Source: an uncultured Pseudomonadota bacterium
GTDB lineage: Bacteria > Pseudomonadota > Gammaproteobacteria > Methylococcales > Methylomonadaceae
Assembly: GCA_903848935.1 (NCBI GenBank)
Contig: CAINHO010000010.1
Location: forward strand, 1-64,000
Direction of reading: 5' to 3'
DNA: 64,000 nucleotides
Under the pieces are notes generated by a model. That model did no database searches and was not told where the DNA came from. It saw only the letters and a program-made list of their open reading frames with translations. The position numbers were made by a program, and so were the translations under genes. This document shows, piece by piece, positions 1 through 9,288 of this stretch (positions within the stretch are counted from its first letter, which is position 1; every line of letters starts with the position of its first letter).

Positions 1-3000
1 GACACCGTTGCCGCATCAGAACCCGTGAGTGTTAACACTTGATTATCAAGTAATGCCGTTCCGACAACCTCATGGGTTCCTGTTACATCTGTACCAAATG
101 CTACGGTTGAAGTTGGGACAGCTACTAAGGTCGCAGTCACGCTACCTGTATAACCATCGGCGACGGTTAAATCACCTTTCAATCCTGTAACAGCAACCGT
201 TCCCAAAGTACCCGAGGCAATCGTCAAGGTCACACCATCCGCCAACGCATCTGCGGTAACGGCAATGGTTGAACCTGCCCCTGTATTCAGTGAGGTTGCG
301 GCGGTACCTGTGGTGATAGCAACATCTGCTGAATCAATAGCTGTAATGTCTAGCGTCCCATCAAATCCAGAGGCTAAGATATTACCTTTTAAATCCGCTA
401 CAGTTGAAGCTCCTGAACCAGAAGTGAACGTCAATGCAGTATTATCAGCCAATGCCGCTGCATGGATGGTCATGATGTTATCAGCACCCACAATCGATGT
501 GGCTGCCGTTCCCGTAGTGATGTCCGACGCACCTGTAACCGCTGTAATTCCTAAGGTACCCGTAAAGGCAGTGGCAACGATGTCACCAGCCAAGCCCGTG
601 ACAGTTGAATCGCCAGAACCCGACGTGAAGGTCAATGCGGTGTTATCGGCTAACGCCGTCGCATCAATGGTCATGGTGTTATCAGCACCAATAATTGTTG
701 TCGCTCCCAAACCTGTGGTAATAGACGATGCACCAGTAAGCGCGGTAATTCCCAACGTACCAGCAAGCGACGTAGCGACCACATCACCAATCAAGCCAGT
801 AACGGTTAAATTACTTGTCCCAGTGTCATCAAGCGTCAAAATAGTATTATCAGTCAACAATCCAGCATCAATAGCGAATCCAAGGCTATCAGCCGCAGTA
901 ATTGACGTAGCTCCATCCCCCGTCACAACAGTCGCAATACCGCCTGTTGCAGCGTGAGTTCCCAACGTTGCTGTACTTGCGCCCGTTAATTTCAATATCT
1001 GAACGTTTGAAACACCCGTGAAATCAGCATCTGAAATCGTAAGGTCTGCGGTAGTGATATAAATTTCATTAGCTGTGCCAGCTCCACCATCGATAGTATC
1101 TGCAAGGGTTAATTCAGCGCCACCATCAGCGAATTGGAAAATATCATTACCAGTTCCACCATAAAGCGTATCGTTGCCTAAACCACCCGTGATAACGTCA
1201 TCACCAGAACCGCCATAAATGATGTTAGCTAAGTCATTACCCGTCAGCGTATCTGCGTAATCACTACCAATTAAGTTGTCGATATTTAGGAAAACATCGC
1301 CAACAGCATCAGCTCCCATGCCACCAGCAATTGTGCTTTGAGTATCCGCTGCGGGTAACGCAACGGTTACACCTGCCGTGGCTTGTGAATAACTGACTGC
1401 ATCTTGTACGTTAGACGTACCCAAGAAACTATCTGCACTGGATGAGCTAACATTTAAGGCATTGATAGTTCCACCCATATTTGAGCTTGCACTAACATTA
1501 CTAACGGATTCATTGGTAACTTCAAAAACAAAGGTGTCAGAAACGGTAGCCCCTTTGCTGTCCATTGCCGTAACCGTAATAGGGTAAGCACCTACCGTTC
1601 TACCGACAGCTGCGCCAGTAAATACACCAGTGGTCGGGTCGAGTGCTACGCCCGTTGGCAGTGAGCCTGATTCTGTATAAGTTCTGGTATCACCATAATC
1701 AATATCTTGAAAATTTTGGCTAATGTCATAAGTAAAAGCAGAACCCGTGATGACATTCACATCTTGAATTGGAGTCACAACAACAGGGGCATCGTTCACA
1801 CCCGTAACATTTACGACAACGGTTTTATTTGTAACATCGCTTGAGTTTGCTGTATCAGCAAACGCGACATTATAAGTCAACGTCAATGTTTGCCCATCCG
1901 CTAATCCAGCAAAAGCATCTTTGTACTGAGCCGTAAAACCTGCTGAATCGAAATACCAATTTTGAGAATGACCAGCGGTAACTGTTACACCAGTGTAAAC
2001 AGAATTAGAAGAGTTAAAACTCAACATATTCAGTAAGTCTGTATTACTGAATGTCGCAGCTAATGCACCATTTGCCAGTGCAGCTGCACCACTTAAATTA
2101 TCAGTAACAGCAACGCTAGTAATGTCAGCTGTCGCATCAACACCCGATACCGCAAACGAACCCGATGTGGTGACGGTTGAGGCTAAGGCTGGCGTAGTCG
2201 TACTGGTTGAAACTAAGTTTGTAACATCGCCAGCAATCGTTGAAGTAAATACAACGTGGTCTGTGTCGGTGACAGCACCTGTTGCGTAATCAGTCAATGA
2301 GCCAGAAAATACAGCAGTTCCAGACGTTGCAGAGGTTGCAAAAGCCGTTGCAACTTGTGCGGCTGTTGCTCCACCCGTACCTGCCGTAACAGTTACGCCT
2401 GCAACTGTGATAGCTTGACCATCCGTTAAAGCAGAGAAAATGACATCTGCTGTTTCAGTTACGCCAGCGACAACGTTAGCACCAGCAGTATTTTCAGAAA
2501 CGGAAGCAACACTAGTACCCGTAAAATCGGCTGTTGTTATACTTTGATTGCCAAAAGATTTACTTGTGAAAGTTACTGTACCCGTGTTGTCAACTGCTTG
2601 CCATGTTCTGTCAGCGTAAGCGTTGTATGCTATTGCGAATGCAGCTCCTGCTGTCGTAGCAGTAGCACCGTCACCACCAGCGGCTGTATAGGTAAAACCG
2701 TCAAAAATAACTGTAGAAGCATCCACAACTGTTTGAAACGTTGCCGTAAATACTTCGGCTCCGCCCGTTACAGCGGCAACGCCGTCGATAATTGAGATTG
2801 AGGTGAGTGGTTCAGCAACGGTGACGGTGTCTGAACTTAAAGACGTTACTACAACCGTTGGTGCCGTCAATGTCCCGGTATAACTCGCTTGCGCCGCCGC
2901 TGTAATCGCAGATTGTGCCTCAATCGAACCGCTGGAAACTTCTAACGTCCAGTTTCCACCCGCACCTGTCAAATCATTCGACGCGGCAACATCGGCACCC

Positions 3001-3680
3001 GTCGCCGTTGCCAAGTTATTAACGAACGCTACACCCGCTGCATCTTGAGCGACATTACAACCGAAGAGCAAAATATCGCCCGTTGGCGAAAGAGTCGCAC
3101 CGATTTGCGTGAGTTCGTTGCTGTAACTGGCAAGGTTGTTGCTATTTAAAATGTTTGAACCCACTGCCACAGAAGCGTCGCTACCGTGTGAGAGGATTTG
3201 AATCGAGGCTAAATCGCTATGACCTTGCAATGCGGCAGCCATTTGCTGTACGCCGTCTTGGTTGGCGTTGAGATAAACCACTTCGACGTTGCTACCTAAA
3301 CCGACGAGTAAATCTTGATAATTACTGACGTGGGTATCAACAAATAAAACGGTGTCGATTACGTTCGTTGGCGCGGCTACAGCAGCGGCGATGACTGTTG
3401 AGGCTGTGTTATCAGAAATGGTTTCGGTTGAAGCAGTTGGAGCTGTTTCGACGACAGGTGTTTCAGTTGAAGTTGGTGTTGTATCAGTTGAAACAGTTGA
3501 AACAGTTGAAACAGTTGGAGCTGTTTCGACAACAGATGTTTCGACAACAGATGTTTCAGTTGAAGTTGGATCAAGTAAATCAGTCATGGTAATTATCTCT
3601 GGGGTTGTGGAAGATGGAGTAATTAAATCCGAAGCAGTTGATGCTGTTTCGGCTGGAGTTGAATCAAGTAAATCAGTCAT
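1..3680 (-). CDS. Giant DUF4347 / RTX-repeat surface protein (C-terminus off the left edge)
   Basis: The minus frame is open from the ATG at 3680 to the window edge, giving at least 1226 residues; I checked the edge and the RTX region by hand for stops. Residues about 1-95 are a Ser/Thr/Val/Glu-rich linker. A DUF4347-type domain follows at about 105-255, with VLFVDTHVSNYQDLL, ILSHGSDASVAVG and LLFGCNVAQDAAG. Next come cadherin-like and putative-Ig segments (VNGVNDAPV; SGSLPTGVALDPTTGVF). About residues 810-850 carry RTX nonapeptides (GGSGDDVITGGLGNDTLYGG), and the visible end is built of ~67-residue tandem repeats. Such proteins are usually large type I secreted adhesins or matrix proteins that bind Ca2+ outside the cell. 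No secretion genes are visible here. A second in-frame ATG at 3587 is possible. Confidence 0.85.
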   Translation of the reverse strand, partial: MTDLLDSTPAETASTASDLITPSSTTPEIITMTDLLDPTSTETSVVETSVVETAPTVSTVSTVSTDTTPTSTETPVVETAPTASTETISDNTASTVIAAAVAAPTNVIDTVLFVDTHVSNYQDLLVGLGSNVEVVYLNANQDGVQQMAAALQGHSDLASIQILSHGSDASVAVGSNILNSNNLASYSNELTQIGATLSPTGDILLFGCNVAQDAAGVAFVNNLATATGADVAASNDLTGAGGNWTLEVSSGSIEAQSAITAAAQASYTGTLTAPTVVVTSLSSDTVTVAEPLTSISIIDGVAAVTGGAEVFTATFQTVVDASTVIFDGFTYTAAGGDGATATTAGAAFAIAYNAYADRTWQAVDNTGTVTFTSKSFGNQSITTADFTGTSVASVSENTAGANVVAGVTETADVIFSALTDGQAITVAGVTVTAGTGGATAAQVATAFATSATSGTAVFSGSLTDYATGAVTDTDHVVFTSTIAGDVTNLVSTSTTTPALASTVTTSGSFAVSGVDATADITSVAVTDNLSGAAALANGALAATFSNTDLLNMLSFNSSNSVYTGVTVTAGHSQNWYFDSAGFTAQYKDAFAGLADGQTLTLTYNVAFADTANSSDVTNKTVVVNVTGVNDAPVVVTPIQDVNVITGSAFTYDISQNFQDIDYGDTRTYTESGSLPTGVALDPTTGVFTGAAVGRTVGAYPITVTAMDSKGATVSDTFVFEVTNESVSNVSASSNMGGTINALNVSSSSADSFLGTSNVQDAVSYSQATAGVTVALPAADTQSTIAGGMGADAVGDVFLNIDNLIGSDYADTLTGNDLANIIYGGSGDDVITGGLGNDTLYGGTGNDIFQFADGGAELTLADTIDGGAGTANEIYITTADLTISDADFTGVSNVQILKLTGASTATLGTHAATGGIATVVTGDGATSITAADSLGFAIDAGLLTDNTILTLDDTGTSNLTVTGLIGDVVATSLAGTLGITALTGASSITTGLGATTIIGADNTMTIDATALADNTALTFTSGSGDSTVTGLAGDIVATAFTGTLGITAVTGASDITTGTAATSIVGADNIMTIHAAALADNTALTFTSGSGASTVADLKGNILASGFDGTLDITAIDSADVAITTGTAATSLNTGAGSTIAVTADALADGVTLTIASGTLGTVAVTGLKGDLTVADGYTGSVTATLVAVPTSTVAFGTDVTGTHEVVGTALLDNQVLTLTGSDAATV
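225..1010 (-). repeat. ~200-bp imperfect tandem repeats coding ~67-residue units
   Basis: Within the giant protein, about four consecutive units recur with a period near 200 bp; for example GTGAA...GTCAATGC at 424 and again at 625. Each unit encodes variants of ADNTALTFTSGSG, TGLxGD and GTLGITAxTGAxxITTG. The period is a multiple of three or nearly so, and the frame stays open. The units probably form beta-rich stalk or ligand-binding modules. Such arrays often vary in copy number by recombination. Confidence 0.75.
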
Positions 3681-3734
3681 AGCAGTATCTTATAAAAATT
3701 CAAAATAATTCAGTGCAAGGCTGGGGGATTTGTT

Positions 3735-5204
3735 TTAAACCGTAGTAAATACCCCACTTGAAACGGAGGAAATCGAGGTAGCTCCTACTAAAACAATGGC
3801 TTCGAGTGTTCCGCCCGTGGCAGAACCGTTATTATCATAAACCAACAACGTGTCTGTGCCGCTGGCGTTTGAAGTGAATAAATTTGTACCAGCCATATAA
3901 CTGCCTTTGAAGGATTGTGCGGCGGTTGTTCCTGTTCCAGCAGCGGTAAAAGCAGTGGCTGTTGTAATGAGAGACGAAATCGGCGTAACAGAAGCCAACG
4001 TTGATGCAATCGCAGAAAGATCCAACTTATCCGCAGACATAGTAATAATATCCATGCCTGTGGTGCTGATGGTTGAACCGCCTGCATTTGCTGTCCAAGT
4101 CGTAGGTGCATTTCCAGTTTGACCTGTTGCAGAAATGACATAAGTATCCGTCCCTGCACCGCCATTTAAAATATCAGCCTTCGCACTGCCATAAATTGTA
4201 TCGTCACCTGTTGCACCAACAATACTAACCACAGTGGTTGGATTTAGTTTGGTAATAAATGTCGGCTCTAAAACTTGACTGAAATCGACAGAAACACTGG
4301 TGATGTCTGTTAAATTAACGTGTGTCGTGGCTTTTGCATTAGTTGGCGTGAAGGTATCAATCGTATTCGCGGTGTTAACCGTTTTCACAAACGCATTCAC
4401 ACCCGCTTGTGTAAAAGTAACGGTACCGTCGTTGACTAATCCACCGCTAACGCTGTCATAAACCTGATTGAGCGTCAATGAAATGGCAGTCGTCGTATCA
4501 TCTGCAACAAATGCCAACGCTTTGGTGGTTGTATTTTCATCCGCATAAAACATCGTTTCATTCAACACGTTGTCGGTGTTGTTAACAGGATGATCACTGT
4601 TATTAAAAAGTCCAATAAAAGCGGATGTGCTTGAAATAAGGTGTTGCCCGTATTCGTAACCGCCGTAAGTGAACGCATTGCCCGTATCCGTCACCGTTAC
4701 GATAGCGGTGTCATTTTCTACATAGTTGTAGAAAAAATCTTCACCGACAGCACTAATTGCAATGACGTTGGTCAGGCGTGGCGCGTCAACTAAAAAACCG
4801 AGTTTGACTTGAACTGTTTCTCCATTTTTTAAACCCATAAGACTATAAGTGCCAACGCCACTGTAATTTTCATAACCGCCAACACCGCTATTTAAAGACG
4901 GATTCCAATGTTGCGCTCCTGTGCTAAATGTATTTGTCAAAATGATGTTATTACCTTGATACTTAATCGACAAATCAAACGCTTTGGGTGAATCCCATGA
5001 ATCGATACTTATCGTGTCGCCATCTGACACATTGGCAGTGAAATCACCACTCAAGTCATTAGTTCCATACCAAGGATTTTTAGACTTGCCCAAAAAAATG
5101 AATGTTTCAGCATAGCTGGTTCCATAAAACGTATTGCTCGCATCGGTTGACCCCATCGTATAAAAAGCACCATCGGTTATTGCTTGTGAAACCGTAATAG
5201 CCAT
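3735..5204 (-). CDS. RTX-like secreted protein, 489 aa
   Basis: The start at 5204 has a good ribosome site (AGAGGAATTACG just upstream on the minus strand). The N-terminus has no Sec signal peptide (MAITVSQAITDGAFYTMGST), as expected for type I secreted proteins, which carry the signal at the C-terminus. Residues about 330-355 hold an RTX-like stretch, GATGDDTIYGSAKADILNGG. The C-terminal ~100 residues are Ser/Thr/Ala/Gly-rich and end in hydrophobic residues (SGVFTTV), which resembles a type I signal. It lies between two other large surface-protein genes on the same strand, 54 bases upstream of the DUF4347 gene start, so the three may form an operon. Its specific function is unknown. Confidence 0.7.
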   Translation of the reverse strand: MAITVSQAITDGAFYTMGSTDASNTFYGTSYAETFIFLGKSKNPWYGTNDLSGDFTANVSDGDTISIDSWDSPKAFDLSIKYQGNNIILTNTFSTGAQHWNPSLNSGVGGYENYSGVGTYSLMGLKNGETVQVKLGFLVDAPRLTNVIAISAVGEDFFYNYVENDTAIVTVTDTGNAFTYGGYEYGQHLISSTSAFIGLFNNSDHPVNNTDNVLNETMFYADENTTTKALAFVADDTTTAISLTLNQVYDSVSGGLVNDGTVTFTQAGVNAFVKTVNTANTIDTFTPTNAKATTHVNLTDITSVSVDFSQVLEPTFITKLNPTTVVSIVGATGDDTIYGSAKADILNGGAGTDTYVISATGQTGNAPTTWTANAGGSTISTTGMDIITMSADKLDLSAIASTLASVTPISSLITTATAFTAAGTGTTAAQSFKGSYMAGTNLFTSNASGTDTLLVYDNNGSATGGTLEAIVLVGATSISSVSSGVFTTV

Positions 5205-5230
5205 CGTAATTCCTCTCCCTTTTTGTTAAT

Positions 5231-8140
5231 TTAGATAATAAAACTGATTGGACTAATAAATCCATGACTGGTCATGAGTGTATTTAGTTCGGAAATAGTG
5301 TCAATGTTTTTGCCAACGCTTAAAGGATGCGAAAGACTAGAAAGTCCCACTAAAGTAATGGTTTGAACACTGCCATGATCGTTAGCAATCAGTTTAATAT
5401 CGCTAGTGTCATCTGAAATACTATAGAGCGCGTCGACTTCGGAAAAACCTTGAGCGGTATTACTAACTTCGAAAACGAGTTTATCGCCAGAGCCAAAACC
5501 GTTGATTTTAATGTTTGCTGTTTGGAGCGAACCACTCACTGGAACAGTATTTAAAACGTATTCGTCATTGCCTTGACTAGCATCGAAAGACACCGCCGTG
5601 GCGAGTACCGAACTCTGATTAGCGTTTAGAACATCGTTGCCACTGGTTTCTGTTTGGGCAGGAGCAGCCGTTGTAAAGTTCAACGTGGTGTTATTGTTAA
5701 TTCCCGCAAACTGATTTCCCGATGAATCTTTAATAGCCGTAGAATCAATTTTAACGCTGTATTGATAACTAGGTTTTAAGTCGTCTGTAGGATTGATGGT
5801 GACGGTACTGCCTGAAATGGCGACAGAACCATGTGTTAAATCCCCCGCAATAGGAATCGTCACAATAGAATTATCTGTTAAATTTGTGACAACGATATTC
5901 CCAGTACCTTTTTGAACCGCTTCACTGAAAGTCAAAACGATGTTACTTGTGGTCGCCACGTCGGTTGCATTATCAGTAGGTGAACTAGACGATAGTGTTG
6001 GTGGAGTTGTGTCACTACTGCTTCCGCCACCTCCGCCACTGTTATCAACAGGCGGTATAACAACAGGCGAAACGATCGGAACAACTGGAGTAATTGCAGA
6101 TACCGTATCGGTAGATTGTGTAGTAACTGAAACGGTAGCAATGCTTGCTAACAATGCGGTACTGTCACCGCTACTACTCACAACGCTATCGATATTTTTA
6201 GCCGCTGTCGATAGATTCGTAGCGAATGTATCCGCTACTTTTGAAATATCGGATACTAAATTTAAAGATACTTGTGTTGTACTTTTTGCAATTTCTGTCG
6301 CACTACTAATCAAAACATTTGTTAATAACGTGGTATCTGCTAGATCAATTTTTCCATTAGCCGCACTATCAATTGTATTAACCAATGATTTTGTTAATGC
6401 TGCCCATGATTGTTCAGATGTGACCGTACTCCCTCCTGCACTTATTAACGTATTACTTGCTACCACCAACAAATTAGCGACTTTTGCGGAACTTGCCATT
6501 AAATCTGCTGCACCCGCATCACCATTTTTAACAGCGGCAATCGGGTCGAATTTTGTTAAATCGAATGTAGGATTAGCCGCAGTAGCTGTAAACCCTAAGG
6601 CTGTTGCAACCTTAGTTTCTGCTTGTTCAGCGGTCATCCCTGGCGTTGCTTCCATAAAAGCATTTTGTAACGTTGTTAACGGTGTAATCATTGTTGATCC
6701 CGCTGGAGCAGTTAACACACCATTGAAAGCTTTACCCGTACTTAAATCGATACCGCCAGAAGTGGTCAATGAACCTTGTGGCGTATCCGCAGGAAATGAA
6801 AAGTTACCGTTAGCATCCGTGGTGGTGGTGTATGTTTTTCCATCACTGCCAGTCATAGTTACCGTCGCACCTGCCAGATAACCATCGATGGCTTTACCTG
6901 TGATAGCAAGACCAATAGCCGTCCTAAAATTAAACGTTGTGTCATCGTTAATACCCGCGAAATTGTTATTTGATAAATCTTTCACCACACCTGCGTTAAG
7001 GTGTACTGAGTAGAAATTATTACTTTTCAAGTCAGCTGTTGGATTGATGGTGATCGTTTTACCGCTAATCGTTACTTGCGTACTGTCTTTAATATCAATC
7101 ACACGCACATCGTTGTTGCCGCCGCTTAATACAATGTTGCCAATTCCAGCCTTAATAGCTTCGTTAAAATTCAAAACGATATTTGCACTTTTTACGACAT
7201 TCAGGCTGTTATCTTGCGGCGTAAATGACAATAAAGTCGGCGCAGTTTTATCGTTAGGATTGAGCGGTAAATCTATAGCGGGTGTTGGTGGTGTTACAAC
7301 AGGTGGAGTAACGGGTGGCGTTACAACAGGCGGAGTAACAGGCGGTGTTACAACAGGTGGAATAACTGGCGGCGTTACAACAGGCGGAGTTACAACAAGC
7401 GGAGTTACAACAGGTGGAGTTACAACAGGTGGAGTAACGGGTGGCGTTACAACTGGAACGGTCGTGTGTGTAACAGGGGCTGGTTTGGTGTAAAACGTAA
7501 ATCCAGCACTGTCGCCTGCAAACGCATTCCCTGCTAAATCTTTAACCGCACCCGCATCTAAACTAACCGTATACACGCCGCCCAAAGCGAAATCGGTCGT
7601 CGGATTCAACGTAAGTTTTACGTTGCTGATGGTGACCTGTGGATCATTGACAGGGATTTTAATCACGTCCGTGCCGTGAGTCAGCAGGATGTTTCCGCTA
7701 CCGAGTTTAATTTTTTCACTGAAATTGAAATCGATATTGCGATTAACCGCGACGAGTTTATTGCCGTTTGCGGGGCTGGTGGTACGCAAAACGGGGGCAA
7801 TCGTGTCAGCGGTATCGAATGTAAAAATTTTTCCACCGAATTTATTGCCCGCCAAATCATTGATCGCGGCTGCATCAATTTTAACTGTGTAATGACTGTT
7901 AAAAAGTAAATCATCAGTTGGATTGATGGTAACGGTTGTACCGCTAATGGTGACTTGTTTGTCAGTGATAGCAATTTTGTGAACATCTTTACCACTACTG
8001 ATAGTAATGTAGCCGCTGCCTGCTTTGACGGATTCATCAAACGTTAGCACCAGATTCTGATGGGGATTTATTGCGCTACTGCTCACGTCGGGCGTAGAAG
8101 AAACAAGTTTTGGAGCGATTTTATTTATTTTAGTAACCAT
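5231..8140 (-). CDS. Multi-Ig (Big_5/SbsA-type) surface protein with Pro/Thr linker
   Basis: An upstream in-frame GTG lies at 8152, but the ATG at 8140 has GGA nine bases upstream and starts MVTKINKIAPK, so I prefer it (969 aa). Four Big_5/SbsA Ig-like domains are visible, each with a DLxxxxxYxVxxDxxAxxDLxxNxFxG core: about residues 10-110, 112-215, 295-405 and 720-835. Between the second and third is a ~75-residue linker of VTPPV repeats. A carboxypeptidase-regulatory-like module follows the third (GKAIDGYLAGATVTMTGSDG), then a helical ~200-residue segment. The C-terminus includes SQGNDEYVLNTV, recalling a degenerate RTX/type I export region. It is probably an extracellular adhesin co-expressed with the two genes downstream. 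Confidence 0.75.
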   Translation of the reverse strand: MVTKINKIAPKLVSSTPDVSSSAINPHQNLVLTFDESVKAGSGYITISSGKDVHKIAITDKQVTISGTTVTINPTDDLLFNSHYTVKIDAAAINDLAGNKFGGKIFTFDTADTIAPVLRTTSPANGNKLVAVNRNIDFNFSEKIKLGSGNILLTHGTDVIKIPVNDPQVTISNVKLTLNPTTDFALGGVYTVSLDAGAVKDLAGNAFAGDSAGFTFYTKPAPVTHTTVPVVTPPVTPPVVTPPVVTPLVVTPPVVTPPVIPPVVTPPVTPPVVTPPVTPPVVTPPTPAIDLPLNPNDKTAPTLLSFTPQDNSLNVVKSANIVLNFNEAIKAGIGNIVLSGGNNDVRVIDIKDSTQVTISGKTITINPTADLKSNNFYSVHLNAGVVKDLSNNNFAGINDDTTFNFRTAIGLAITGKAIDGYLAGATVTMTGSDGKTYTTTTDANGNFSFPADTPQGSLTTSGGIDLSTGKAFNGVLTAPAGSTMITPLTTLQNAFMEATPGMTAEQAETKVATALGFTATAANPTFDLTKFDPIAAVKNGDAGAADLMASSAKVANLLVVASNTLISAGGSTVTSEQSWAALTKSLVNTIDSAANGKIDLADTTLLTNVLISSATEIAKSTTQVSLNLVSDISKVADTFATNLSTAAKNIDSVVSSSGDSTALLASIATVSVTTQSTDTVSAITPVVPIVSPVVIPPVDNSGGGGGSSSDTTPPTLSSSSPTDNATDVATTSNIVLTFSEAVQKGTGNIVVTNLTDNSIVTIPIAGDLTHGSVAISGSTVTINPTDDLKPSYQYSVKIDSTAIKDSSGNQFAGINNNTTLNFTTAAPAQTETSGNDVLNANQSSVLATAVSFDASQGNDEYVLNTVPVSGSLQTANIKINGFGSGDKLVFEVSNTAQGFSEVDALYSISDDTSDIKLIANDHGSVQTITLVGLSSLSHPLSVGKNIDTISELNTLMTSHGFISPISFII
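7262..7480 (-). repeat. Short-period tandem repeat coding a Pro/Thr/Val linker
   Basis: Plus-strand units such as ACAACAGGCGGAGTT and ACAGGTGGAGTAACG recur many times with a 12- to 15-base period. On the minus strand they encode VTPPV repeats. The linker is probably an extended rod between Ig domains. The repeat is slippage-prone, so length variation between strains is likely. Confidence 0.8.
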
Positions 8141-8586
8141 AATTTTATCCACGGATGAAAGTCTTGAAAAAAACTGAAAAAGTGTTGTGAAAAGTTGGCT
8201 GCGAGTGTACCAAATTTCTTATACATAAAGTTCGGAAAAACTTACAAATTTGTTACAACGTTTTGCAATTTATTGTATTTAATCGTAATTTTTATTGGTT
8301 TTATTTCCGATAAAATTTAAAAATGTGACGTAAATCACAAAAATAACGGCGTGAGTTGCCGTAACTGACATAGAAAAATGTGTCGAGTAACGTGTATCAA
8401 AAAATTTAGAAGCTGTCTGGCAAAAGTACATTCAACCATCCCGTGCGAATGTTCGCCGCGTAAGTAATCATGGCTGCGGATGCTATATGAATTTACCTTA
8501 CTTGTATGTCCCTAGAACTAGTGACAAAGCAACGATAATCTTTGTGGTAGTATTTAAAAAATACTCCATGCCAGCTTGTTGAAAAT
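8141..8586. promoter_or_regulatory. Divergent intergenic region (446 bp)
   Basis: This AT-rich region separates the minus-strand surface-protein genes from the plus-strand response regulator. On the minus strand a possible sigma-70 promoter is TTGTAA (8247-8242), an 18-base spacer and TATAAG (8223-8218). The short palindrome ACAAATTTGT lies at 8244-8253. I saw no open gene, tRNA or convincing terminator. A short stretch around 8408-8440 (AGCTGTCTGGCAAAAG) vaguely recalls an insertion-sequence end, but I found no partner. Confidence 0.35.
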
Positions 8587-9288
8587 ATGCGCTCACTGAA
8601 TATAAATAACGATACAAACGGCAACTTTCTCTCGAGTTCTATCATTCGTATTGCACTGGTGGAAGATGACGTTATTTTCCAAAATGCGTTGGTCACGGCG
8701 ATACAGGCAGAGCCAGATATGAGACTGTTAAGTATGGCAAGCACAAGAGCGCAGGGACTTTTAGCGATAAATCAGGTTGAAGTTGACGTGTTACTCGTCG
8801 ATTTAGGATTACCAGACGGTTCAGGTATTGATGTAATTCGCGCCGCGCATTCGAAATCTAACTGTAGCATCATGGTCAGTACCGCGTTTGGCGATGAACA
8901 AAATGTTATGCAGTCTATCGAAGCGGGTGCAGCAGGCTACTTGCTAAAAGATAGTACCCCTGAAAAAATGGTGTTCGAAATTCGCAGTCTGCATGCAGGT
9001 GGCAGCCCAATTAGCCCATTGATTGCACGCAAGATATTGACCCGTTTTCGGCAAGATAAGTCCCCAATAGTTGACCCTGATGAACAGCGCACCACATTAT
9101 CTGCACGCGAACAAGAGGTGCTAGAATATATCACCAAAGGTTTTACCTCTAATGAAATTGCAGCCTTAATCGCGGTTTCTCATCACACCGTATTAACTTA
9201 TATCCGTCGTATCTATGCAAAACTCGAAGTTAATTCGAAAGCCGAAGCAATCCATGAAGCTCGTAATCAAGGCTTACTGGAAAAATAG
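8587..9288 (+). CDS. NarL/LuxR-family response regulator
   Basis: This 233-residue DNA-binding response regulator has a receiver domain from about residue 20 (IRIALVEDDVIFQNAL). The acidic pair is ED, the phospho-acceptor Asp lies near residue 70 (VLLVDLGLPDGSG), and the conserved Lys is in YLLKDSTPEKM. A LuxR/NarL helix-turn-helix is at about 170-230 (LSAREQEVLEYITKGFTSNEIA). The gene overlaps the downstream histidine kinase, so the two are probably translationally coupled and form a cognate pair. The first ~18 residues are not part of the usual domain, and the ribosome site is weak, so a slightly later start is possible. The target genes are unknown; the divergent surface-protein operon is a candidate. 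Confidence 0.9.
   Translation: MRSLNINNDTNGNFLSSSIIRIALVEDDVIFQNALVTAIQAEPDMRLLSMASTRAQGLLAINQVEVDVLLVDLGLPDGSGIDVIRAAHSKSNCSIMVSTAFGDEQNVMQSIEAGAAGYLLKDSTPEKMVFEIRSLHAGGSPISPLIARKILTRFRQDKSPIVDPDEQRTTLSAREQEVLEYITKGFTSNEIAALIAVSHHTVLTYIRRIYAKLEVNSKAEAIHEARNQGLLEK

Noticed and set aside
265-957. Long plus-strand open frame (230 codons) opposite the giant surface protein
   Set aside because: It is antisense to the tandem-repeat coding region, has a repetitive Val/Pro/Ala composition mirroring that region, and no ribosome site; the minus frame carries DUF4347 and RTX motifs.
5940-6881. Plus-strand open frame of 313 codons opposite the Big_5 protein
   Set aside because: Low-complexity shadow of the minus-strand gene; no recognisable domain, whereas the minus frame contains clear Ig-like repeats.
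7044-7493. Plus-strand frame with Gly/Thr/Val repeats (VTTGGVTGG), considered as a glycine-rich protein or as a CRISPR-like array
   Set aside because: It is the complement of the Pro/Thr linker; the repeat period is 12-15 bases without unique spacers, so neither a gene nor a CRISPR array.
8408-8440. Possible insertion-sequence end in the intergenic region
   Set aside because: Only a short resemblance, with no inverted partner, target duplication or transposase remnant nearby.
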